A DNA stretch of 64,000 bases, taken from Lasiosphaeris hirsuta (Eukaryota > Ascomycota > Sordariomycetes > Sordariales > Lasiosphaeriaceae). The notes under the pieces were generated by a model. It was not told the origin of the DNA, did no database searches, and saw only the letters and a program-made list of their open reading frames with translations. Position 1 is the stretch's first letter. The number at the start of each line of letters is the position of its first letter. Shown here piece by piece: positions 9,910 through 20,900 of the stretch. A program made the translations under genes and the position numbers. The stretch lies in assembly GCA_030549175.1 (NCBI GenBank), contig JAUKUA010000002.1:5394001-5458000 (forward strand), in the 5' to 3' direction.

Positions 9910-12489
9910 CTGGCCCGAGATACATGTGGTCGCGTCTCGGGTCCTTTTGCGGTCTTTCTGCTTTCTCACCGTGGAATGTCCTGCAGCTGCCACGAGGTAG
10001 TGTGGCCGCAGGGACGGCAGGATAAGCCGCCGTAGGCTCCAGTTGACGACACAGCTTTTGGCCTGGTGCCTGGTTGGTGAGCGAGCCTTGGAATTTTGAC
10101 CGTCCGGAACTTCGGCGAGAAAAGGGCCGAGGTCTCCTTCCCAAGAAATCGATGCCGAAATCAGTTTAAGTTTGACCGACGCAGTGCCGCCTGTCGTGGT
10201 ACACACCAGCTGCTGCCCTCACCAAATATATGTGTTCTGTGAAGCTGAATAGAAGCTTCCAAGCGGAGATGGTGGATGGGTTTGAGGGGTGGAGGGGTAA
10301 GGGGAGAGAGGCCGAAGGATCAGAGGGCCGAGTCGGAAGGAGGGGTTGCCCAAGTGCTAGCAGTTGTCAGACCCTATTCACTCTCCGATCAGGTAGTCGC
10401 GATGGGTCCCGATCCTCGATCTGATCCCGTCTGTTCCTGCCAGCGCCCGTGCCCGTTGCATTCCTCCAGCCTTCAGCACATTTGTGTCAACTGCCATAGG
10501 TAGCCTTGTAACTAGCCAAAAACAGCGGTGTAGTAGCTCGCGGTGCCTGCTCTCGTCAATAAATTCGGAGAATTAAACCAAGCAATTGAAGAAAGGAAGA
10601 AGAAAGAAAAGTCAAGCTTACTTTGCTTGGCGGTTCGCGCACAGTTTGTGGTTGTTGCTGCCCAGTTATGTCTCGCCAAGTCGGTATTCAGCCACAAAAA
10701 AAAAAAAAAGACAACCAAACACTGGTTGCACAGCCCCTAAAGAGCAATCTCAACAGAACTACTCCGTATTCGCCAGAGCTGACAGAGCCGCAAGTTTACA
10801 AAATAATTGTTAGCGCCCCACCTCTCAACAAACCTTTGTTGCCCCTCTCGACAACCCCTGAAACCCATGCTCAGCGAATTCGCAAGGCAACAACGTCCAA
10901 GCGGCATTGTCGCCAAATTGAAGCGCACGCGGCATGAACAAAATTGCAATGGCACTTCTCGGTGAAGCTGGGGTGGGTTTGCTTGCTCGCTCAATTGCCT
11001 TGTTTGCCGGGAGCCTTGTGCTAAGCCAGTTCAACCAGCTCGCAGCGGCCCCCCCGATAGGGGCCAGTCGGCATATGAGTTTGGCGGGCTCTCTTTGACA
11101 ACAAATGCACGTCAAAGCCAAGATAACTCAGTTTCAAGTCAAGACAACCCAATTGAGTCTAGATTCTACCGAATAGCTCTTAAGGCCGCCTGGTGCGCCA
11201 GACTACGACGGAATTTATCCCCCGGATAATCCGTGACACACGCTCATAGTTGCCATGTGGTTGCCTTGTTGTATGTACGTACAGTACAAAGGTGCCAATT
11301 TGCCTTAATGTCTGCCCTGCAATAAAAAAGAACCGTGCTTGCCTCGGCTGGCTCATCCTTTGCCCATTCAAGAAAGCCCATCCGCCCTGCCGTCTGCCTC
11401 GAAAGGACCTATTCCCCCTTCCCCCTTCCCCCTTCCCCCCTCCCTATCTCCGTGATGTGAGGACCCGAGCCCAAGATATAGTCAAGCGGAGGGAGTGGCG
11501 AAACTTCATATAGTTTCTTCCACTCCAGGTACCGGCAAACGGGGTCTCCTCGGTGACAAGGGTCACAGATGAGCCTTGTTGTTTTGTTGTAGTTTCGTTG
11601 AATGAGACCCTTGGCTTCCCTATCTCTCCGAACACTGGCTCAACTCAAACCACACCTCACACCCCTTCTTAGCACACAGCGGTTCTGCTTAACATACACT
11701 CCTCGCCGGTCCCCCTCCCGTCAGAGGTGTTGTCGGTCCACGGCAAGACGTCGGTGAGGTGCCCCTGAGCGCTGGCACCCTAAACTTCGCCACCCACCAC
11801 CCCCACTTCACTTGCTTCCGTCGCACAAACACAAGAAAGTTTGCTGGTAAATGTAAGAAATCTCCCGGCGGCCTCCGTGTAAGGGAGTTAAAGTAAACAA
11901 ACAAGTGCATCTGAATCGAAACTTGCCATCCCTGATATGCCCGCCACTCGACGCGCATCATCATGGAGGAGAGTAAGAATGACAGCGCGGAACTGACGTG
12001 AGAACTGAAAATTGAATACATGCATTCTTGAAAGCTTTTGATCTTAGTATCTTGATTTTAAACGGGAATGAAGTGTATAGCTCTAAAACTTCGTAGATTC
12101 TGTGCTGAAACGAGTGCGGTTGATGAAATAGGCAGCGAGAACCGATCGATGACATAAGAAAGAAAAAAGACTGAGAACAGTAGAAAAATGCAGAGAGCGG
12201 CACAAGTGAGATGCGGCTCAAAATCCCAACGGCATCGGGATTGGGTAAGCCAGAGGGGATCGGGGTACAAAAGCACGAAGTTCCACACAGCCAAATTCCA
12301 ACACATGACCTCTCTATTTCTCAAACTCTAGACCAAAAAACGCAATGTATCCTCCGATTCGCCTTTGAGAACACTAACCAGGGTATCATGCTCCGTAACC
12401 AGCCGAGACGTACGAACCAAGCCAAGTATCTGTCCTGTCGTTTCCATGGCCCTCAAAAATCGTACAGGTCAGTCGCCACAGAATCTCTT
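9910..12489. other. Long intergenic region upstream of the phosphatase
   Basis: About 2.6 kb with no supported gene. It holds the phosphatase promoter and leader (in-frame but non-conserved open sequence to about 10206), an A tract near 10697-10709, and a TTCCCCC-repeat patch at 11412-11440. Minus-strand frames at 10825-11121 and 10737-10994 have a Cys-rich look but begin at non-ATG codons and show no domain. The 3' flank of the zinc-finger microprotein gene is at the right end. Confidence 0.45.
11412..11440. repeat. (TTCCCCC)4 tandem repeat
   Basis: Four consecutive copies of the heptamer ttccccc, the last with one extra C. Pyrimidine-rich on the plus strand. Confidence 0.85.
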
Positions 12490-12821
12490 TTATCGTCCGA
12501 TCGGAACCTTGATTTCCTCCACCATGCAAACTTCGCAATGCTGGTGGTTGCATTCGGTGCAAGACGGGTTGCTCTCGTAGTTGCCAAACTCGCAGTTGCA
12601 CTGCAGTTTAAACTGTTAGCACGTATGGAACACCATAATCCACAAAATATTGCACTTACGCATTTCCAGATGTATGTTCTGGTATAACCCCCCTACTGGT
12701 ATATCAGCAAAAGGCCCAACCCAAATTTCGGTAGAGAATTGTGTCTTACGTGCTTCGATTTCGAGGCGCCATCCTTATGGCCAGAATGGCGGGACCCACG
12801 AGAGCTTGTGCTGGAAGGCAT
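12490..12821 (-). CDS. 71-residue RanBP2-type zinc-finger microprotein
   Basis: Three small exons on the minus strand, 12821-12750, 12692-12660 and 12600-12490, give 71 residues. Introns start gtaaga and gtaagt; the second has a gctaac branch site. The product has a Ser/Lys/His-rich tail (MPSSTSSRGSRHSGHKDG) and then a finger starting at Trp33: W-K-C35-x2-C38-x3-N42-x6-C49-x2-C52, exactly the RanBP2 (RBZ) consensus W-x-C-x2-C-x3-N-x6-C-x2-C. A further pair, H-C57-x2-C60, follows. RBZ fingers bind ubiquitin or single-stranded RNA; which applies here is unknown. The first intron ends in a CAG-TAG tandem; only the downstream TAG gives an open frame (GGYTRTYIWKC), because the upstream CAG would insert a TAG stop. 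The frame, splice sites and zinc pattern all agree, so I regard it as real, though it is too small for ORF-based prediction. Confidence 0.78.
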
Positions 12822-15800
12822 TTTGGCTGCAAGGTATATCGAGTCGTTTAGATAGTTGAAATCGTGGGACCGAAGCTAGGTTGTTGAGGAGCAGATAAGA
12901 GAGGTTTGGACCTGGTATGTCGATGATGCTGAGATGGCTTCTCTCTCTCGGGGGGAGGCCCTTCTTTAGTATCGGGATCCCCTCTGCGAAAGGGACAAGG
13001 GCGTAAGAACTCGGTGAATGCCATTTCCAACCGCAGCAGAGAAGAATCTGGGTGGCTCAGGCAAGGCAGTTTGAAGATTGTCGGTCTGTAGGTAGGCATT
13101 TCCAAATAGCATCGCCCCTTTGCCTCGGTGGGATATTTGCAGGGCTACCTTCAGGAGTAAGTGGAAGAATGCCCGGCGAAAGGTCCACCAGGTAGGCAAT
13201 AATGCTGTCGTACGGGCCCAGGAAGCCTAGTGCGTGCCCCTTCAACTGCGCAACCTGCGCCTCTGCCCGGTGATAGGGGCATTGTATAATGACCCCTTGG
13301 TGCGAAGGTCTGGAAGCGTAGTCGATAGGTAGAGGTGGTGGTCGTTTTGGATGGGTTGACCGAGGAGAGACTGAACACCCACACATCCGCGTGATGCCAG
13401 TGGCTGGCGTGCCAAATCTGCCCACCAAGGGCGGGACGCCGAAGCTTGACACAGTCAATATTTGAATATGTGTGGCTCGTAGTAATAGTGCATGCTGGGG
13501 GGGGGGGGAGGGCAAACGCCCTTTGACCGGCCCGTAATTTCATTAGCCGCCTCCTGAACTGAAGACCAAGCACGCCGCAGTATTCTACTTGAGATTGAGG
13601 ACATGGCTGTTTAGAGCTCAAGTTCGGGTCCGACTTCGAAGTTTGCACCAATAGAGGTGAGTTGGCCATCAGGCTGTGCGTGTGACGCAAAAGCACGGCA
13701 CCTACCTGCTACTGAACGCAGCGTCAGCCCAAATTTCACAATAAGAAGGTGACAACTTGGGTTGGACCTACAAAACGAAGTGTGCCGATGCAAATGGTCG
13801 TTTGCGCAAAAGGTCGATTGCCTTTCCGAGATTAACAAACATCATTTAGACTTGTGCAAACGTCTTGTAGGGAGGATGAAGATTTGATCGAGAGCCATTA
13901 CAGCGACTGTGACACCGGGTAACCCGCATTGCCTGGTGGTCATGAGACCCAGTACACACGATATCAGTGGCCATAACAGTTTTCCATCAGTATATCATAA
14001 GTATATAACTTCCGAATGGATTTCTCAACAGCACAAGTGAGAGTACTATTGAGAGGGAATTTGGTGAGTGTCTTTGCCGAATATGCCGTGAAATGCGATT
14101 TAACACCCGAATAAATGCTAATAGCTCTGTAGGGATCGAGACCCCAGTTCAGACGCAAAAGCCGATATACCACAGTTCGGTTGTTCAAGCTCCTGGTTCT
14201 CCAATACCATTGGTGTTGCATGTGCTGAAATATCTCTTGTCAAGGCATCAGTGGCCCAGAAAGTAAGTGCAACAGCATGGCGTGGCCAAAATCCCAAGTC
14301 CTCTAATATCATGACTATTAGCTTTGTGTTTGACAGGCTTGGCTGGGGAAATCTTACCAAATACTTCTTATAACTGCCGAGCGTATTTCTCGAGAGTTTT
14401 GAGAAAACAGACGGAGGGAGATTCTTAGGAGAAGAGGCTCTTATTATTTTTGACACTCCCACCCGGCTCGCAGAGCCTCAACTCCAACACACCCCGGGCA
14501 CTGCCTAGGGCCGCCACGGCCCATTTATTGGCTTCGATGGATCCGGAAACAACAATAAGAACACCCGACTTATCCAATCATGGAGAAATATCAACCTCAT
14601 CTCAATTCACATCGTCCGTTGTTGGGCGAAGTGGGGACTGTATATTGGTGACTGGACAGGTAAGACATCAACGAGGCTCCTGGTGTCCGCCATGTCCACG
14701 TCACAAATATATTACCGCCTTGTAATGCAAATGGTGCAGAGCAATTCTTTGATCTCACGAGTTTAGCCTGGCTTTTCTCGCCCAGCGAAAGCGATAGCCG
14801 GAGACTGCTCAGTCGATATCGCAAGGCTCGCATCGAGCTGACCATGTCATGCCTAGCTTCAGGGAAGCTAGCCGCACGAGGAAGACTCTCTACCCCCCAC
14901 AGGTAGGGCTGAATCCAAAACTCTGTGTCGAATTTGTCGGGTTTGTCGAGGAGGCTAAAGGCCGAGAAAGGCTTCTCGGCCTCAAGACGAAGAAGGCATT
15001 TCAGTGGCATTGTCGTCAAATTTGCCGTGTCAGGGTCTCCTTAACCGAAAAAGTCGACAACATAACCTGTCCAAGAGGCCAACCGACCGCCTAATCAACT
15101 GACAAGAACGTGCGCAGCCGAACCGTCAAATTCCCAACCGGAGTGTGGTGAACAACGTTTAGCCAAGAGGAAGACCCATGATTGCCATACGAAACCTTCA
15201 GGTCGCCCGGGGCGTGGGGAAAAAAATTAAGGTCTCTCCATGATCAGGTCACAATCACTTGCTAGGACGATCTCGTTGGGCTGTAACAAAGCACTTTTGA
15301 CTCGGAATTGTGGTAGTCATTTCAGCGAATCCGCCCTGTGTGGAAATGCAAATTTCTGCATGAACAGTCAATCAATGAAGCAGCATATATGCATGGCGAC
15401 ATGGACTCAAGATCGTCGCCGCCAATAGTGTGTCGGCCTGGAGGCGAGGTGGATTGACTTCCCATTCTCTTGCTCTTCTGGGATGGCGTGTCGTTCGCAG
15501 TGACAGGAGTGAAAGATTGGCACTTTCACCCCGGACTGGAAATGGCTCATTACACGGTACTGTTTTGGGAAGGTACAGTTGACCAAATTGAATTTCGGGA
15601 CTGTGCAGAGAGGGTGGTCTGTTCTCTCTTAAGGCTGGCGGGGGCCGTTGCAGCGAGAATGACAGGCTTCAGCTCGATCCGGAGGGAAGAACCAATTACG
15701 TCATTGGGGTAGCACAATCTCTCCCCGAGATTGACCCGTGGATCAGCTGTTCTCGAAACGACAAGTCTCGTCCAAATATTTGAAACCAACCTCCCTTCAA

Positions 15801-16094
15801 AGACTTCTTTCTAGGTCACGGCACGATTGGAATTACTTTGCGGCGATTTCGATTCCCCGCTGTGTCCTAGACAACAAACCACGCCATCACTCTTAGCTCC
15901 GCGGCGCTAGACGATTCTCTCAGATTGTCTAGCTTTGCTGGCAAGAACCCCGCGCTATATAACCACCGCTTACCGACCACCGTGATCGCCCGAGACCTTC
16001 CAACTTCGAGCGCATCAATAAACTCTTCGAACCCCCAAACCCCCTATCAACGGGATCTTTTACCACCAAGCGCAAAAAACTAGAACTTACCGAG
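12822..16094. other. Long intergenic region
   Basis: About 3.3 kb without a supported gene. There is a G12 tract at 13497-13508. Minus-strand frames at 13057-13515 (starts at a TTG) and 14118-14462 have no recognisable domain and no convincing splice partners. The stretch around 13850-14350 is noticeably more AT-rich than its surroundings and might be a decayed element, but no terminal repeats or transposase motifs are visible. The right end is the promoter of the MARVEL-like gene. Confidence 0.4.
15956..15962 (+). promoter_or_regulatory. TATA box of the MARVEL-like gene
   Basis: A TATATAA heptamer 133 bases before the start codon at 16095, followed by a pyrimidine/CA-rich leader ending just before the ATG. 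Spacing and sequence fit a core promoter; transcription start not known. Confidence 0.5.
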
Positions 16095-16670
16095 ATGGCT
16101 GTCGGCGGCCTGTCATGGGGCTACTTGCTCTTCTCAATATTGCATTTCGGCCAATTTGTCTTGGCTGTCACCGTCTGCGGCCTTTATGGCGTTGAGCTCA
16201 ATCGCGCCTCTAAAGCCGGAAAACCTGCGGATGGAAAATGGGTATGTGGAGTTCCCAAAGTTCTACGGGCCAGTTTGTCAGCTAACAATACCTAGGTGTA
16301 TGCCGAGGTCGTTGGTGGTCTCTCCGCCATCACGGCCGTCCTTTACTTTATTCCATTCCTGCTTCGCTTTGCCTTGGTCTGGGCATGGAACTTGGTCTTA
16401 TTCATCCTCTGGATTGCACTCTTCGGCATCTTTGGAAAGGTAAGTCTGGCCTGTGATTTGACATTGCAGGTGCATTGGCGGCTAACAATAAACAAGATGT
16501 ATATCAATGAGAACCCTGAGGGTAACGGTGATATGCAGCGGCTGAAGAACGCTGTGTGGGTTGTCTTGGCCAACGCGCTGCTGTGGCTCATCGCAACGCT
16601 CGCACATTTCGGTTATTGGTGGGGGCACAGAGAGCGGAGATCACGGTTTACCAGCCGCGCCAAGGTGTAA
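16095..16670 (+). CDS. Small four-TM membrane protein, MARVEL-like
   Basis: Three exons, 16095-16241, 16296-16439 and 16497-16670, all in phase 0, give 154 residues. Both introns (54 and 57 nt) have gctaac branch sites and AG acceptors. Four hydrophobic segments are visible: near residues 8-31 (GYLLFSILHFGQFVLAVTVC), 52-70, 72-96 (two close helices) and 115-135 (VWVVLANALLWLIATLAHF), with charged loops, including the short NENPEGNGD loop, and a basic tail RRSRFTSRAKV. Size and layout fit fungal MARVEL-domain proteins, which sit in plasma-membrane or vesicle membranes; the exact role is unknown. The second intron has no stop and is a multiple of three, so its retention would insert 19 residues before the conserved loop. 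TATA box 133 bases upstream. Confidence 0.82.
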
Positions 16671-19600
16671 AAGGCGATGATAGTTTACCATCGTTAGATA
16701 CCGTTGGGGGCTTGCCAATATGGGCGGTTCGTTTCACTGGCTATGGATGGGCGTTTGAGTGGCTGCCATGAGGAGAGACTGGCTTTTTGTTTAATGATAC
16801 TACCGGCGAGCCTAACACGCTGTAATTGTTGCCTTGGTCCAGTATACATACCCCTCCTAATACCTCATACCCATAGTGGCAAGGATGGACACAAGCTGAA
16901 GGCGTAATCGTAATTTTGCTCGAAGATTTCTAACTTGCTATCTTGTAAACACTCCAACTGCCGCTACCACAAGTGAGACAAATTCAAAATGGACGATGCA
17001 GCTCTCGCTTGTTATTTCTCCATGAATTGTGTTGGGCGAATGTATTTTGCTTCCTTTCACAATAAACATAGTTTTCAGGATACTAACCAGGTGGTTCGTT
17101 TTCCAATGTGTCAGGGCGGTCATTGACATTCTCGGCCCGCATCAGCTAGATGAATACTATGCAAGTGAATAGGAATTGCACAAGGATATAGCATAGGGGT
17201 ATAGTGACAAATCCAATCAACATCCGGTTACAATCCAAAGCCCCTTGTACTCGGTGACAATTCTCCATCACCATCACTATCCGTTGCTGCAATGACGTCA
17301 TATGTTCGTCCCCACAGCTTGTGTTCCACCAGCCCACATGTACAGGCACTGTGGAGGACCAAAGGGGCTGTCTCTAAAAATCGCATATCTGCCTACCTAT
17401 CATACCTGAAAAAAAATCATTATCTTCATGCGCACAAAAGCCTGAAATCATTCTACTATTCCCACTGCTGGGTGAGGAAACGCGGGAAGATTTTTGGAAT
17501 CTGGAACAGGTCGTTTGCACAGTCGATTTAGCTTGTCGTTTGTTTGTTCGCTATGCATCCGCAACCCTCTCCCATTTCCTCGTTGAGTGCAGCAGCATGC
17601 CCGCAGAGATCTGCGAGAGCCAGTCACCCAGTCGTGCCAGTTGAGTCTCTGAGGATAATCAGAGAAAACCTTGTCGCGGCAACAGACAGAAAGATCAACG
17701 GGATCGGCATGCACCGCCCGCCGTTCCCGTACGGAAAAGACACCCCGACCAAACCCAACCGCTGGTGTCCTGGCCCCTCGGCGCGGGGCTAGCGAACTAC
17801 CGGGAGACGACTGCACCGCAAAAGTCGGACTCGGCGCGTATTCGCTTCAATTCCCAGGATTCTGCTAGTGCCCGGCGTAGTCCATAAGAGTGGCCTAAAC
17901 ATGTCACCGGCCTCTTGTTGATCAGCAAAAAACTATCGCGCCGGTTGTTCCAACCTGCACGGGTCACAAACCAAGGAAGTGTGTGAGTGGATGCCGGGCA
18001 CTGATATCGAGGGCCCAGTTGTCACGGACCCATTCCAAGTCGTTCAACCTGAGCTTGCCGTTGCGGAATCGATGTGTCCCTCCTTCCCTCTATGCAGCAA
18101 AACAACCATCAAGGTCCTTTTGCTTACCATCAGGGGCGACGCTCTATGAAAAGCACAGAGCACATCCCTACCTTGTCCCGACTACTCCCAGCATCATGGA
18201 GGTGTGCGGGCGCCCGCGGAATCGGTTGGATTGGCCGCAGTTGGTGCTGAGGGCAGAGAGCATCCAGTTCTTGCCGAGTTATCCATGCCCGCCAGCCAAT
18301 CTCAGAGAAGAGCGCCTCACAACGCAAGCAATCCGATAACGTCTTGGCGATGCGGCTACCCCCAGGATCATCATGCAAGGATGCATCAACCCTTCTCCAC
18401 CCTTTCTCGACCTTTCCATTTCCCTCTCGTCGGTGTCAGCAAATTTTCGTCAACATTGAAGCGCACCACGCCAGGCATATATGCGAGCAGCCCAGAGGAG
18501 AAAAGCCAAACGAGGCCACAGCGCAATGTATGGGCCTGATTATATGTGGCTTACTGTAACAACGCAGAGCAGAGCTTTTCTCCCCCTCTTAAGCCACCGT
18601 CTTGATCGTCGTACGAGGCCTGCAGCGATCAGCGGTCAAACCCCCCCAACCAGGGAGACGAGACGAAGCAATAGCCGGCCAGATATCGACGTGAGCACAC
18701 AAGGCATCCGCACTTCCCAAACCTGCCGGGGGCGGTTGGGGTCTCATTGAACCCTGGCGGCTTTGGTGGCTTGTGGGATCCTCTGCGTTTGGAAGCAGGC
18801 CCGTTTCTGTGAGGGCTGCAGTGGAAGACAGCGAAGATAACATGCCGCCGCGACAAATGCCTTCGCACGCCTCGCAGCTTCTGCATGCCCCTACATGAGC
18901 TTCGTGGCCCACTTAGCTTGGACGCAATATCGCCATCGCCAAGATCGTCATCGATGTTTTAAAACAAGGCCATGTCGGTAGAGGTTTTGGCCATTCACCG
19001 CGCTGCCCCGCGGACGGGAGTTCGCGTGGCGTGGCGTAGGCGACTGCCTTTTGGGGTGTGCTGCCAGCCTGCCGCCATCCGTTCAGGTAGTTCCGGGCTC
19101 CCGCATCCGCCTAATGCGAAGGAGACCCTGATGAGCCCGATGGGTGGTCAGAGACCCCGACAGTCGGAGCAACGGCTGTGATGAATTGTGATCAAATTTG
19201 GCAAACCCCGATACTAACCACGGTTGTCACCCTGCCCGGCCGTTTGGACCTTTGGGGTAAGCAGCAGGATACTATTGAGGTAAGTCTTGTGCGACCACAA
19301 CAACGGCGAGTATGAGCAGTCAAGCGGACAAATTGCAGATGACATGGGATTCCTCAGAAAACCGACCTGGCCAGGGTAGCCGTTGGTCAAGGGTCCCTCC
19401 CGCTCTTTGGGGACCACACCTCACCTCACTACGCCAGCAGGTCACCAGAGAATGTTCTTGGCGGCATGGCAGTGTGCGGTAGTGGTGGAGTGGAGCAATG
19501 CCATCCTTGATCCTGGTCGAGCAGAACGATCACATCACTGGGCTGAAGTGTAAACGCAAAAGAGCGAAGTACCCAAGGCTCCCAGATCGCTTGGGATTAC

Positions 19601-20900
19601 CTCTGCGACTTTGTTCTTGACTTCCATCCGTTCCTTGTAACAGGTACACCGTGATCGAATACCTTACTATTGCCAACGAACCCCCTAAATTTCCCAGTCG
19701 GCGCGATACCTGCACATCTCAACACAGCACACCCTATGAAGCGGGTCTATTGTCGAGCTTTGAGTGTTGTGTTGGTAGTCTGTGGCGGCGCAAGATAGCA
19801 AGACGGTACAGCTTGCGTGGCGGATGGTCCTGGCCAACCTCGATTTCGCCTCTGCTGGATTTTGCCAGCGATAACGACGACGCGAATACTACCGACAAAC
19901 GACTGTGAACCGTTGCAGTATTTGCGGACTCGGTAACATCAGGAAACAAAGGAAGGGTTTGGGCCTGGTTCCCGCAGCTTGGGTCTTTGTCCATCAACGT
20001 CAGGTCCTCCCGCTCTCTGGCAGCCATCACACCTGACGACACCACCCTTTGGCCCTCAGCCTAAAACAATAGAAGCGTCTCTCTGAAAGACAAGACGGGA
20101 GGAAATCGGCCGATCGAGTTACAGGCAAGAGGAGTGCGTAACTTGGCGAACTTACCCAACGATATCAACACCGGTTTCAGACCTCCACCACTTCTCATCG
20201 GCTGTCCTGAGCAAACCCAACCCAGATTGCAGCTTGATCAGCAAAGAGACAGGCTGGTCTGATCTGCACCAGTTTGCGGCTCAGAAGGCGCTCTAGAATT
20301 CGAAACCCACAATTCTCCAAGCTCCCGAGGGAACACAAGTGGTACGTACCTTCCATTTTCTGCTGTCAATCAAGCACGCAAACAAGGGCCCCAACATAGA
20401 GTTTCTGCCTCCTGCCAGGTCCAGGGAGGGCTCTTGTTGAAAAGCCACTAGTGGCACAATTTCCTGAGCAACTGGCGACTTGCCATCTGAAACCGCCTCT
20501 GTCGTCAAGGACAACCCACCCTAGAAAAAGAACAGAGCCTTATAGCCCAATGGGTTGAGGCGCTATCTGAGCTCGTTGGAACCCGTGATTCTCGTGCTGC
20601 AGTCCGTGCCTTCCCACTTCAATAGGATATCCGGGGATGGGGTAATGGAATTCGCCATTTGCAGCATTCCCTCGAGATATTTACCAGTGACTCCTCGTCG
20701 AGCACTGTTTCCTCTCCTTCGTACTCGAAAGCGTCGAGATCCAGCCACTGATCGACTCTGCAGTTTGGCAGATCTAATCACACGATACCATCGTCTTCGG
20801 CCTGACCACAAACGAAGAACCAACTATTTTGTTCGTCCACCAACCGGGCCACCCTACCTACTGCCCAGACCTACGCTCCCGATCCCGAGATCCTTCTATT
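16671..20900. other. Largest intergenic region
   Basis: About 4.2 kb. I found no supported gene on either strand. Many 60-120-codon frames exist (17448-17816 minus, 17983-18339 plus, 18589-18912 minus, 19734-20045 minus) but their compositions look like translated noncoding DNA and they overlap one another. The left end is 3' flank of the MARVEL-like gene; the right end (about 20555-20900) should be promoter and leader of the next gene. A possible spliced micro-ORF near 16988-17160 was considered and rejected. Confidence 0.4.

Noticed and set aside
8000..10370. Similar short GC-rich words in the phosphatase intron 3 and upstream leader (ggggagagaggcc, aggggttg-ccca)
   Set aside because: Matches are only 8-13 bases and in different order; not enough to call a dispersed repeat or introner.
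13057..13515. 152-codon minus frame next to a G12 tract
   Set aside because: Begins at TTG within the homopolymer, has no ATG near the start and no domain; kept as intergenic.
16988..17160. Possible spliced micro-ORF (MDDAALACYFSMN... joined after a TACTAAC-like site)
   Set aside because: The AG nearest the branch site is only three bases away and the donor is weak; about 40 codons is too little to exclude chance.
20530..20620. tRNA-like A-box sequence (tagcccaatgggttgag)
   Set aside because: No matching B-box (GGTTCGA) or foldable acceptor and anticodon stems follow at the needed distance.
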